This document shows, piece after piece, positions 44,608 through 54,961 of a DNA stretch of 64,000 nt (the stretch's first letter is position 1; every line of letters begins with the position of its first letter). The stretch comes from Streptomyces corallincola (lineage in GTDB: Bacteria > Actinomycetota > Actinomycetes > Streptomycetales > Streptomycetaceae). The notes beneath the pieces were generated by a model that made no database searches, had not been told where the DNA came from, and saw nothing but the letters and a program-made list of their open reading frames with translations. Location: positions 62,001 through 126,000 of the forward strand of contig NZ_JAHRXF010000008.1 of the NCBI RefSeq assembly GCF_019104725.1. The letters run 5' to 3'. Both the position numbers and the translations under genes were made by a program.

Positions 44608-44769
44608 GCGGTGCCCCGCTCCCGCGATCCCGTAGCGGACCCCCGTGGTCCCGCTTCCGTACGGGCCCCCGTTATCCCGCTTCCCGCGAGGGACCACCCG
44701 CACGGGACCCCCGCACCCCCCTGACGTGCGCCGCACAGGTGCCCCGGGGCCGTCACGTAGATTGATTCC

Positions 44770-45561
44770 GTGCTCTCACGTCTCACGCGTCCCCAGGCCG
44801 TCGCCGTCTGTGCCCTGCCCGCCGCGGCCCTGATCGCCACCGCCGCGCTGGCACCGCTGCCGTTCGCGGTGGCGCAGCCCGGCCTGACCGCCAACGTGCT
44901 GGGCGAGAACAAGAACACCGAGGTCATCACGGTGTCGGGCGCGCCGGTGCGGAAGACCGACGGGGAACTGCGGATGACGACGATCGAGGCGACCGGCCCG
45001 GACACCTCCGCCCACCTCGGGGAGCTGATCACCGACTGGTTCCGCACCGACCGGGCCGTGATGCCCCGTGACGCGGTCTATCCGACGGGCGGCAGCGTCA
45101 AGGAGATCGAGCGGCACAACACCGAGCAGATGGAGCAGTCCCAGGACGCGGCGACGCAGGCCGCGCTCGGCTATCTCCACCTCAGCCCGGAGAAGGTGAA
45201 GGTACGGCTCCGGCTCGCGGACGTGGGCGGCCCGAGCGCGGGTCTGCTGTTCACGCTCGGGATCATCGACAAGCTCGACGGCGACGGCAGCGGCGGCGGC
45301 CTCACCGGGGGCCGGATCATCGCGGGTACGGGCACGATCGACGCGTCCGGCACGGTCGGCGCCGTCGGCGGGGTGGCCCTGAAGACGCAGGCCGCCCGCC
45401 GCGACGGCGCCACCGTCTTCCTGGTCCCGAAGGCCGAGTGCGCCGACGCCAGGGCCGAACTCCCCAAGGGGCTGCGGCTGGTGGCGGTCACCGACCTCAA
45501 GGGCGCGGTCAACTCGCTGGTCGCGCTGGAGAAGGGCACGGGGACCGTCCCGAGCTGCTGA
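44770..45561 (+). CDS. Lon-like (S16) serine protease without ATPase, membrane-anchored
   Basis: A 263-residue protein. An N-terminal hydrophobic segment (about 9-36) precedes an S16 Lon-type protease domain (about 130-260) with catalytic Ser S156 (GGPSAGLLF) and Lys K205 (VALKTQAA). There is no AAA+ domain and no clear PDZ domain in the N-terminal region, so it is a shorter relative of the YlbL/PDZ-Lon group. It would act outside the membrane. GTG 44770 is preceded by TAGATT ending 6 nt upstream with no SD, a leaderless signature. Confidence 0.87.
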   Translation: MLSRLTRPQAVAVCALPAAALIATAALAPLPFAVAQPGLTANVLGENKNTEVITVSGAPVRKTDGELRMTTIEATGPDTSAHLGELITDWFRTDRAVMPRDAVYPTGGSVKEIERHNTEQMEQSQDAATQAALGYLHLSPEKVKVRLRLADVGGPSAGLLFTLGIIDKLDGDGSGGGLTGGRIIAGTGTIDASGTVGAVGGVALKTQAARRDGATVFLVPKAECADARAELPKGLRLVAVTDLKGAVNSLVALEKGTGTVPSC

Positions 45562-45619
45562 ACCCGGCCGGGCGGGGACCGGCCGGGCGAGCGGGTGGCC
45601 GACTCCCGCTCGGGCGGCC

Positions 45620-46579
45620 CTACTTCACGAACCCCTCCTTCTTCATCCAGTCCAGCGCCACCTGGTGCGGGTCCTCCCCGTCCACGTCCACCTTCGCGTT
45701 CAGCGTCTGCGCCACCGAGTTGTCCAGCTTCGCCGTGACCGGCTCGATGACCTCGGCGATGGCGGGCCACTTCTTCAACGCCTTGGTGTTGATGACCGGC
45801 GCCACGTTGTAGTTGGGGAAGAAGTGCTTGTCGTCGTCCATGACGACCAGGTGCAGCGAGCGGATGCGCCCGTCCGTGGTGAACACCTCGCCGTAGGTGC
45901 AACTGCCCTTCGCCGCCTGGGTGTAGATGATCCCGGTGTCCATCTGCGTGACGTTGCGCGCCGGGATGTCCATCCCGTACGCCTTCTCCAGGCCGTGGAG
46001 TCCGTCGGCGCGGTTGGCGAACTCGCCCTCCACGCACAGGGTGACGGCGTCGGGGTCCTTCTTCGACAGCTCGGCCACCTGGGAGAGCGTCTTCGTCCGG
46101 TACTTCTTGAAGTTGGCCTCGTTCATGGCGAGCGCGTAGGTGTTGTCCAGGCGGGACGGCGGCAGCCAGGTCACCCCGTTCTTCAGGTCGGCCCTGCGCA
46201 CCGCCTCCCACTGGGCACGCGGGTCGGTGATCGGCTTGCTGTTGCCCTGGTACGTGATCCAGGCGGTGCCGGTGTACTCGAACATGGCGTCGCCCTGGCC
46301 GCTGGTGACGGCTTCCCGCGCGCCGATGGAACCCTGGATGCCGGTGCGGTCCAGGACGTTCGCCCCGGCCGCCTCGAAGGCGATGCCCATAATGGCGCCG
46401 AGCACCAGCTGCTCGGTGAACTCCTTGGACACCACGGTGAGATCGGCGCCCTTGAGTGGCTGTCCCCGCCCGATGGAGCCGGGTTGGACGTCGTCCACCA
46501 TCGGGGACCCGCTGGTCAGGCCGCAGCCGGACACCAGCACGAGCAGCGCGGCACCGAGCGCGACGGTACGGCCCTTCAC
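45620..46579 (-). CDS. Osmoprotectant (glycine betaine/choline-type) substrate-binding lipoprotein
   Basis: A 319-residue OpuAC/OsmX-type binding protein. The lipobox VSGC is at about residue 19. The mature part has the family pattern VVSKEFTEQLVLGAI, then MFEYTGTAW and AMNEANFKKY. GTG 46579 overlaps the stop of the upstream permease gene (GTGA). It is the last gene of a four-gene ProU-like operon. The specific ligand (betaine, ectoine, choline or carnitine) cannot be read from the sequence. Confidence 0.9.
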   Translation of the reverse strand: MKGRTVALGAALLVLVSGCGLTSGSPMVDDVQPGSIGRGQPLKGADLTVVSKEFTEQLVLGAIMGIAFEAAGANVLDRTGIQGSIGAREAVTSGQGDAMFEYTGTAWITYQGNSKPITDPRAQWEAVRRADLKNGVTWLPPSRLDNTYALAMNEANFKKYRTKTLSQVAELSKKDPDAVTLCVEGEFANRADGLHGLEKAYGMDIPARNVTQMDTGIIYTQAAKGSCTYGEVFTTDGRIRSLHLVVMDDDKHFFPNYNVAPVINTKALKKWPAIAEVIEPVTAKLDNSVAQTLNAKVDVDGEDPHQVALDWMKKEGFVK

Positions 46580-47517
46580 GCCTCCACCTCCAGACCGCGC
46601 GGGCGCAGCAGCACTTCCGCGAGCGAGGCCAGCCAGTCCACCAGCAGCGCCAGCGAGATGGTGAGAACGGCGCCCAGGATCAGTACCGGCATCCGCTGGT
46701 TGGTGATGCCGGTGGTGATCAGCACGCCGAGCCCGCCGCCCCCGCCGAAGGTGGCGAGGGTCGCGGTGCCGACGTTCAGGACCAGCGCCGTCCGTACACC
46801 GGCGAGGATCAGCGGTACGGCGAGCGGGAGTTCGACCCGCCCGAGCACCCCGAGCGGGGACATCCCGATGCCGCGTGCCGCCTCCACCAGCGTCGGGTCG
46901 TTGGCCTTGAGACCGGCGATGGTGTTGGCGAGGACCGGCAGCACCGCGTAGACGATGATGCCGATCAGCGCGGCCTTCGTGCCCGTGCCCAGCCAGATCA
47001 CCAGCAGGGCCAGCAGGCCGATGGCCGGGGTGGCCTGGCCCATGTTGGCGATGGTCATGGCGATCGGGGTCGCCTTCCGGAACGCGCGCCGGGTGAGCAG
47101 GACGCCCAGCGGGATGGCGATGATCAGCACGAAGAACGTGGAGATCACGGTGAGCTGGATGTGCTGCCAGAGCGCCTTGGTGACCTGGCCGCCGGAGATC
47201 GCGTTGGTGGAGATCGTGTCCAGGTGGGCCTGCTGGAACCACAGCCAGGTGGCGAGCAGCAGCAGGATCAGCAGCGCGGGCAGCAGGGTCAGCCGCTGCC
47301 AGCCGATCCGGCTCAGCGGTGAGCGCCGGGCGGGAGGCGGGGGCGCGGGGCGCGCGGTCCCGTCGTCGGGCGGGCCCAGCCCGTCCGGTCCGTCCAGCCC
47401 CTCCGGTCCGTCGAGGTCGAGGCCGCCGACATCCGGCTTGCCCGCCCCGAGCCCGTCGGTGCCGGGCCCGTGGGGCCCGTACCCGCCGTCGCGGCCGTCG
47501 TCGTCCTTGCCGCTCAT
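46576..47517 (-). CDS. Osmoprotectant ABC transporter permease (second)
   Basis: A 313-residue permease. It has an unusually long hydrophilic N-terminus (about 65 residues, Gly/Asp/Pro-rich) before the first helix, then five to six helices and the EAA-like loop VEAARGIGMSPLGVLGRVELPLAVP. ATG 47517 overlaps the ATPase stop by 4 nt. It pairs with the other permease of the operon. Confidence 0.9.
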   Translation of the reverse strand: MSGKDDDGRDGGYGPHGPGTDGLGAGKPDVGGLDLDGPEGLDGPDGLGPPDDGTARPAPPPPARRSPLSRIGWQRLTLLPALLILLLLATWLWFQQAHLDTISTNAISGGQVTKALWQHIQLTVISTFFVLIIAIPLGVLLTRRAFRKATPIAMTIANMGQATPAIGLLALLVIWLGTGTKAALIGIIVYAVLPVLANTIAGLKANDPTLVEAARGIGMSPLGVLGRVELPLAVPLILAGVRTALVLNVGTATLATFGGGGGLGVLITTGITNQRMPVLILGAVLTISLALLVDWLASLAEVLLRPRGLEVEA

Positions 47518-48752
47518 GCCTTCTGCTCCCCGCCGTCGCCCTCCTGCGCGAAGTGGGTCTGCTGGGTGCGGGTCTCCGCCAGCTCGTGCTGGTGTTCCAT
47601 CGCCTCCAGCCGGTCCTCCTCCAGCAGTTCGTGGACCGAGTTCATCAGCGTCTCCATGTCCACCACGCCCAGATACTCACCGCGCCGCCCGGTCACCGCG
47701 ACCCGGCCCGCGTTGTCGGTGAGCACGGCCTCCAGCGCGTCCCGCAGGGTCGCGTCCCGTGTCACCGTGTCGTGCACCAGCGTGCCCGCGCGCGCCAGCG
47801 AGCCGCGCGCCCGCATCAGGTCCCCGCGCCGCAGCCACTTGTAGGGGCGCCGGCGCCGGTCGAGCAGCAGGACCTCGTTGGTGCCGCTGCCCCGCAGATG
47901 GCCGAAGATCTCCTGGAGCGGGGTGTCCACGGTCACCGCCGGGTAGTCCCGCATCTCCACGTCCCGCACCCGGGTCAGGTTCAGCCGCTTCAGGGCCGCG
48001 CCCGCGCCGACGAACCCGGAGACGAAGTCGTCGGCCGGGTTGGTGAGGATGGCCTCCGGGGTGTCGAACTGGGCGATGTGCGAGCGCTCGCGCAGCACCG
48101 CGATCCGGTCGCCCAGCTTGATCGCCTCGTCGAAGTCGTGGGTGACGAAGACGATCGTCTTGTGCAGTTCGTGCTGGAGCCGGATCAGCTCGTCCTGGAG
48201 GTGGTCGCGGGTGATCGGGTCCACCGCGCCGAACGGCTCGTCCATCAGCAGGACGGGGGGATCGGCGGCCAGCGCCCGCGCCACGCCGACGCGCTGCTGC
48301 TGTCCGCCGGAGAGCTGGCGCGGATAGCGGTCGTGGAACTCGCCCGGATCGAGCCCGACGAGGTCCAGCATCTCCCCGACCCGGTCCCGCACCCGTGCCT
48401 TGGACCAGCCGAGCATCTTCGGCACCAGCGCGATGTTCTGCGCCACGGTCAGGTGCGGGAAGAGACCGGACGACTGGATGGCGTACCCGACCTTGCGGCG
48501 CAGCTTCACCGGGTCGATGCCGGTGACGTCCTCGCCGTTGATGCGGATGCGGCCGCCGGTCGGCTCGATCAGCCGGTTGATCATCTTCAGGGTGGTGGAC
48601 TTGCCGCACCCGGAGGGGCCGACGAAGACGACCGTCTCCCCGGCCTTGATCTCCATGCTGACGCTGTCCACGGCGGGCTGTTCGGTGCCCGGGTAGTGCT
48701 TGGTCAGATTCTCCAGCTCGATCGTCGCCCCGGCGACGGCCTGCTCAGTCAC
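47514..48752 (-). CDS. Osmoprotectant ABC transporter ATP-binding protein (ProV/OpuCA type) with CBS pair
   Basis: A 412-residue ATPase. Walker A is GPSGCGKST (about residues 44-52), the signature LSGGQQQRV, Walker B LLMDEPFGAVD and the H-loop THDFDEA. A tandem CBS module (about 270-385) provides ionic-strength or nucleotide sensing in OpuA-type systems. It is preceded by the first permease, with a 14-nt gap. Confidence 0.93.
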   Translation of the reverse strand: MTEQAVAGATIELENLTKHYPGTEQPAVDSVSMEIKAGETVVFVGPSGCGKSTTLKMINRLIEPTGGRIRINGEDVTGIDPVKLRRKVGYAIQSSGLFPHLTVAQNIALVPKMLGWSKARVRDRVGEMLDLVGLDPGEFHDRYPRQLSGGQQQRVGVARALAADPPVLLMDEPFGAVDPITRDHLQDELIRLQHELHKTIVFVTHDFDEAIKLGDRIAVLRERSHIAQFDTPEAILTNPADDFVSGFVGAGAALKRLNLTRVRDVEMRDYPAVTVDTPLQEIFGHLRGSGTNEVLLLDRRRRPYKWLRRGDLMRARGSLARAGTLVHDTVTRDATLRDALEAVLTDNAGRVAVTGRRGEYLGVVDMETLMNSVHELLEEDRLEAMEHQHELAETRTQQTHFAQEGDGGEQKA

Positions 48753-48766
48753 GGATACCCCTCGTA

Positions 48767-49414
48767 TCAGTCACGGATACCCCTCGGAATGGTCAGCCGT
48801 CCGATCAGGACGTACGCGGCGTCGAACAGCAGCGCCAGGACGATGATCCCGAGGGTGCCCGCCAGGACCTGGTTCAACGCGTTCTTGCTGCCGAGCGACG
48901 CCAGGCCCCGGAAGATCTCGTTGCCGAGTCCGGGCCCGGAGGCGTAGGCGGCGATGGCGGCGATGCCCATCAGCATCTGGGTGGCGACCCGGATGCCGGT
49001 CAGGATCGGCGGCCAGGCCAGCGGCAGTTCGATCCGCAGCAGCCGCATCGTGCGGGACATCCCGATGCCGCGCGCCGCGTCCACCAGCGCCGGGTCCACC
49101 CCGCGCAGGCCCACGATGGCGTTGCGGGTGATGGGCAGCAGCCCGTACAGGGTCAGCGCGATCACGGTCGGCGCGACACCGAGCCCGACCACCGGGATGA
49201 GCAGACCGATCAGCGCCAGCGACGGCATGGTCAGGATGGTGGAGGTGGTCAGCGTGGCAAGGTTCGCGGCCCACGCGGTGCGATAGGTGACGACCCCGAC
49301 CACCACCCCGATCAGGGTGGCGACCACCATGCACTGGAAGACCGCGCTGGCGTGCTGGTAGGCGTCCACGAGCAGCTGCTGATGGCGGGTGCCGAGATAC
49401 TCCCAGAAGTTCAT
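48767..49414 (-). CDS. Osmoprotectant ABC transporter permease (first)
   Basis: A 215-residue permease with five to six helices. The EAA-like loop VDAARGIGMSRTMRLLRIELPLAWP closely parallels that of the other permease. ATG 49414 (MNFWEYLG) has GGGGGAA 6 nt upstream. Its start lies 25 nt after the stop of the AsnC gene on the same strand, so the operon may be co-transcribed with the regulator. Confidence 0.9.
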   Translation of the reverse strand: MNFWEYLGTRHQQLLVDAYQHASAVFQCMVVATLIGVVVGVVTYRTAWAANLATLTTSTILTMPSLALIGLLIPVVGLGVAPTVIALTLYGLLPITRNAIVGLRGVDPALVDAARGIGMSRTMRLLRIELPLAWPPILTGIRVATQMLMGIAAIAAYASGPGLGNEIFRGLASLGSKNALNQVLAGTLGIIVLALLFDAAYVLIGRLTIPRGIRD

Positions 49415-49439
49415 GCCGGTTCCCCCGCGCTCCAGACGT

Positions 49440-51214
<1,775 letters not shown>

Positions 51215-51242
51215 CACCCTGGCAGGTCAAGGACGTTCGGGT

Positions 51243-52760
51243 TCAGAGGAAATCGGCGGGCGGGGGCTTCTCGGGCAGCGCGTCCAGCCCCCGCAGCGCC
51301 TCCCGCGCCTCGGGCGCCCGCAGCGGCGAGAAGTACGGGTTGACGCGCAGCGCGTCCTCCAGATCGCGTCGCGCGGGCGCGTAGTCGTCCAACTCCCGCT
51401 CGATCATGCCCCGGTGGAACGCGTACAGCGCGCTGCGCACCCCGCCACCCTTGGTCGAGTCGGTGGCCGTCTCCGCGAAGGTCAGCGCCTCCTCGTCGTC
51501 ACCGGCCCGGTGCAGCGCCCAGCCCAGCGCGTCGGCCACCTCGATGCCGGGCTGGCGCTGCCACTCCGCGCGCAGCCGCTCCACCGCCTCCTCCGGGTCG
51601 CCGTGATCGGCCTCGTACCGGCCGATCAGCAGCTCCTCGTCCACCCCACCGGCCACCGTCCGCCGGGTCCGCTCCAGCAGCAGTTCGTACTGGGTGCGCG
51701 CGGCGTCGCTCTGGCCCAACGCCTCGTACAGCTCGCCCAGTTCGAGCGTGGCGTACGGGTCGGGCTGCCGGGCCAGCGCGGTCTGGTACGCGGCCACCGC
51801 CTCGTCGGGGCGGTCCAGCGCGGCCAGCACCCGCGCCCGGCCGGTGAGCGCCGCCGGCTCGTCCGGGTCCAGCCGCAGCGCCGCCTCGAAGTGCCGCAGC
51901 GCGTCCTCCCGTTCGCCCCGCTCCCACGCCAGCTGCCCGGTCCGGGTGAGGTACGCGGCCTGCTCGGCGGGGGTGCGGGCGGCGGCGGCCGCGTCGGTGA
52001 GCTGCGCGACCGCGTCCTCCCGCCAGCCCCGGTCCCGGTACACGGCGGCGGCCCGCGCCATCACCGCCGGACGCGCCGCCGCGTTCACCTTGAGCGCCAT
52101 CAGCCTGTCCAGCGCGCCCCGGGCCGCCTTGTAGTCCCCGAGCCCGGTGTACGCGTCGATCAGCGCCGGGTACGCCTGCCAGCGCCCGGGGTCCCGCTTC
52201 ACCGCCTGCTCACCGAAGGACCTCGCGGTGGGGAAGTCCCGCCGGGCCACCGCCAGCGCGGTCATCGCGTCCAGCGCCACCGCGTCCCCGGCCGGACCCG
52301 CCGCCTCCAGCGCGGTGCGCAGCGCCCGCTCCGCGCGCGGGAAGTCCGCCGCGTCCACCGTGTGCCGACCCCGCTCCAGATACGCCGACCCCAGCACCGC
52401 CCACGCGGCCACGTCCCCGGGGCGGGCCCGTACCGCGCTCTCCTGCCGGGCGATCAGCGTGGCCAGCGCGGGCGGTGCGGCCGGTACCCCGGAGGTGACG
52501 GCGGTCAGCGCCCGCGCCTGGGCCCGCGCCTCCGCGCGCGCCCGTGCCTGCGCCTGCGCGCCCGCCGAGGGACGGGCCGGGGTCCGCTCCGGCGCGGCGG
52601 GCAGCAGGACGAGGACCGTGCCCGCCGCCACACACACCGCCCCGGCCGCGATCAGCAGGCGGCGGCGCCCGCGGCGGCGGGGCGGCCCGGGCACCGGGGA
52701 GGGCGTCGGGGACGGCGTCGGTGACGGCGGACCCATATGGCCGTACTGTCGGATTTCCAT
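51243..52760 (-). CDS. TPR-repeat membrane protein
   Basis: About 505 residues. A Pro-rich cytoplasmic N-terminus and one membrane helix (about 34-56) are followed by an Ala/Arg-rich linker and about eight tetratricopeptide-type repeats (about 100-490; for example AWAVLGSAYLERGRH, ALRHFEAALRLDPDEPAALTGRARVLAALDRPDEAVAAY). It is a likely extracytoplasmic scaffold. ATG 52760 is chosen; GTG 52769 and ATG 52736 are alternatives, and none has a clear SD. It is convergent with hpd. Confidence 0.82.
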   Translation of the reverse strand: MEIRQYGHMGPPSPTPSPTPSPVPGPPRRRGRRRLLIAAGAVCVAAGTVLVLLPAAPERTPARPSAGAQAQARARAEARAQARALTAVTSGVPAAPPALATLIARQESAVRARPGDVAAWAVLGSAYLERGRHTVDAADFPRAERALRTALEAAGPAGDAVALDAMTALAVARRDFPTARSFGEQAVKRDPGRWQAYPALIDAYTGLGDYKAARGALDRLMALKVNAAARPAVMARAAAVYRDRGWREDAVAQLTDAAAAARTPAEQAAYLTRTGQLAWERGEREDALRHFEAALRLDPDEPAALTGRARVLAALDRPDEAVAAYQTALARQPDPYATLELGELYEALGQSDAARTQYELLLERTRRTVAGGVDEELLIGRYEADHGDPEEAVERLRAEWQRQPGIEVADALGWALHRAGDDEEALTFAETATDSTKGGGVRSALYAFHRGMIERELDDYAPARRDLEDALRVNPYFSPLRAPEAREALRGLDALPEKPPPADFL

Positions 52761-52858
52761 ACCGATCACTGTGCGTCAGCCGGGCGGGGGAGCCCGTCCG
52801 GCCGAGGGAAGGCACGGACGGGGTTCACACCGATGGCCCCGAGTGCGAGGCTATGATC

Positions 52859-54259
52859 ATGAGCCGTATCGAAGCCCCCCGCGACGAACACACCGGCACC
52901 CTCACCGACCGGCTCCTCGCCGTCCTGCCGCCGGAAGCCGTGCTCACCGACCCGGACGTCACCGCGTCCTACGCCCACGACATGGCCAGCTTCTCCCCGG
53001 CCGGGGCCCCCGCCGTCGTCGTGCTGCCGCGCACCGTCGAGCAGGTCCAGCACGTCATGCGCACCGCCACCGCACTGCGCGTCCCGGTCGTCCCGCAGGG
53101 CGCCCGCACCGGCCTGTCCGGCGGCGCCAACGCCACCGACGGCTGCGTCGTGCTGTCCCTGGTGAAGATGGACCGCATCCTGGAGATCAACCCCGTGGAC
53201 CGGGTCGCCGTCGTGGAACCCGGCGTCGTCAACGCCGTGCTGTCCCGCGCGGTCGGGGAACACGGCCTCGCCTACCCGCCGGACCCGTCCAGCTGGGAGA
53301 CCTGCACCATCGGCGGCAACATCGGCACCGCCTCCGGCGGCCTGTGCTGCGTGAAGTACGGCGTCACCGCCGAGTACGTCCTCGGCCTTGACGTCGTCCT
53401 CGCCGACGGCCGCCTGATGTCCACCGGCCGCCGCACCGCCAAGGGCGTCGCCGGATACGACCTGACCCGGCTCTTCGTCGGCTCCGAGGGCACCCTCGGG
53501 ATCGTGGTCCGGGCGGTGCTCGCGCTGCGCCCCAAGCCGCCGGAACAGCTCGTGCTGGCCGCCGAGTTCGCCTCCGTCGCCGCCGCCTGCGACGCGGTCT
53601 GCCGGATCACCGAGGGCGGCCATGTGCCCTCACTGCTGGAGCTGATGGACCGCACCACCGTCCAGGCGGTCAACGCCTACGCCCGCATGGGGCTGCCCGA
53701 GGACACCGCCGCGCTGCTGCTGGCCGCCTTCGACACCCCCGACCCGGCCGCCGACCTCGCCGCCGTCGCCGCGCTCTGCGAGGCCGCGGGCGCCACCCAG
53801 GTCGTCCCCGCCGAGAACGCCGCCGAGTCCGAACTCCTGCTCCAGGCACGCCGGTTGTCCCTCACCGCGCTGGAGGCCGCGCGCGGCACCACGATGGTGG
53901 ACGACGTGTGCGTGCCCCGCTCCCGGCTCGACGCCCTCCTCGCGGGCGTCGAACGCATCGCCGCCGAGTACGACCTCACCATCGGCGTCTGCGCCCACGC
54001 CGGTGACGGCAACACCCACCCCACCGTCTGCTTCGACCCCGCCGACCCCGACGAGACCCGCCGCGCCCGTGAGTCCTTCGACGCGATCATGGCCCTCGGC
54101 CTCGAACTCGGCGGCACCATCACCGGGGAACACGGCGTCGGCATCCTCAAGAAGGAGTGGCTCGCCCGCGAACTCGGCCCGGTGGGACTGGAGATGCAGC
54201 GGGCCGTGAAGGGCGTCTTCGACCCGCTGGGCATCCTGAATCCGGGGAAGCTGTTCTGA
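52859..54259 (+). CDS. FAD-linked oxidase, GlcD / D-lactate dehydrogenase family
   Basis: A 466-residue flavoprotein. A PCMH-type FAD-binding domain covers about 45-225 (VPQGARTGLSGGANATDG, CTIGGNIGTASGG). The C-terminal FAD-oxidase domain carries AHAGDGNTHP and GEHGVGILKKEWL, the last a conserved active-site signature. It oxidises a 2-hydroxy acid such as glycolate or D-lactate; the exact substrate is not readable. ATG 52859 (MSRIEAP) is used; ATG 52853 would add two residues. Confidence 0.9.
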   Translation: MSRIEAPRDEHTGTLTDRLLAVLPPEAVLTDPDVTASYAHDMASFSPAGAPAVVVLPRTVEQVQHVMRTATALRVPVVPQGARTGLSGGANATDGCVVLSLVKMDRILEINPVDRVAVVEPGVVNAVLSRAVGEHGLAYPPDPSSWETCTIGGNIGTASGGLCCVKYGVTAEYVLGLDVVLADGRLMSTGRRTAKGVAGYDLTRLFVGSEGTLGIVVRAVLALRPKPPEQLVLAAEFASVAAACDAVCRITEGGHVPSLLELMDRTTVQAVNAYARMGLPEDTAALLLAAFDTPDPAADLAAVAALCEAAGATQVVPAENAAESELLLQARRLSLTALEAARGTTMVDDVCVPRSRLDALLAGVERIAAEYDLTIGVCAHAGDGNTHPTVCFDPADPDETRRARESFDAIMALGLELGGTITGEHGVGILKKEWLARELGPVGLEMQRAVKGVFDPLGILNPGKLF

Positions 54260-54272
54260 GGACGTTGCCTGT

Positions 54273-54300
54273 GGGGCGGGCCTCCGGCGTGGTCCGCCCC
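54273..54300. terminator. Weak hairpin between the flavoprotein and ssgG genes
   Basis: GGGGCGG (54273-54279) and CCGCCCC (54294-54300), 7-bp arms in the convergent gap, without a T-tract. Confidence 0.45.
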
Positions 54301-54311
54301 GCGGGGGAGCC

Positions 54312-54725
54312 TCACCGGGCCAGGAGTTCGTCCAGGGCGTCGTCCAGACCCAGACGGCCCGCTTCCGTGCCCGGCGCCACCACCCGGAGGGTCCGCTCCA
54401 GCCAGGCGGAGACCTGGGGGGAGGGCGCCTCCAGGAGGGCGTCGCCGTCGGGGGAGCTGAGGGCCATGAGGACCACGCTGCGGCCGTCCACCTTGGTCGG
54501 CCAGACGCGTACGTCCCCGTGCCCGCAGGGCCGGAACACCCCCTCCACCAGCAGCTCGCGGGCGAACGTCCAGTGCACGGGGTGCTCGGAGTTGATGTGG
54601 AACGTGACGTGCACCGCGTACGGGTCGTCGGAGCGGTACGCGAGCCGGGCCGGGACGCCGATGCTCCGCTCGGGCGACAGAATGAGCCGCAGCTCCAGTT
54701 CCCGTTCCACCACCGTGTGCTGCAT
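54312..54725 (-). CDS. ssgG: SsgA-like sporulation/cell-division protein (SsgG)
   Basis: A 137-residue SsgA-like protein, a family confined to sporulating actinomycetes that directs septum placement and spore-wall events. The conserved core is LRLILSPERSIGVPARLAYRSDDPYAVHVTFHINS followed by HWTFARELL and DVRVWP. Among the seven S. coelicolor paralogues, the gene at this position is ssgG (SCO2924), which sits next to the flavoprotein and RDD genes. The paralogue assignment rests on synteny. Confidence 0.87.
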   Translation of the reverse strand: MQHTVVERELELRLILSPERSIGVPARLAYRSDDPYAVHVTFHINSEHPVHWTFARELLVEGVFRPCGHGDVRVWPTKVDGRSVVLMALSSPDGDALLEAPSPQVSAWLERTLRVVAPGTEAGRLGLDDALDELLAR

Positions 54726-54961
54726 GACCTGCTTCTCCTCGTCTGCCGGGGCCGCTCGGAGTGGGCCCGCACCCGGAGAGAGGGGGTTCGGGCGCGGCCA
54801 TTACGCGGGTTGGGGGAAGTTTTCCGGCTCGGTGCCCCAAGTCCCGCACGCCGTTGCCCGGAAAGGGGTGGGTCCGGCGGGACTGCCCGTACGGCCCGCC
54901 CGCGTCTGATAGATGTGGGGGTCCCCGAAATACACCCCCGAGCAGATACGGGACGACGGCC

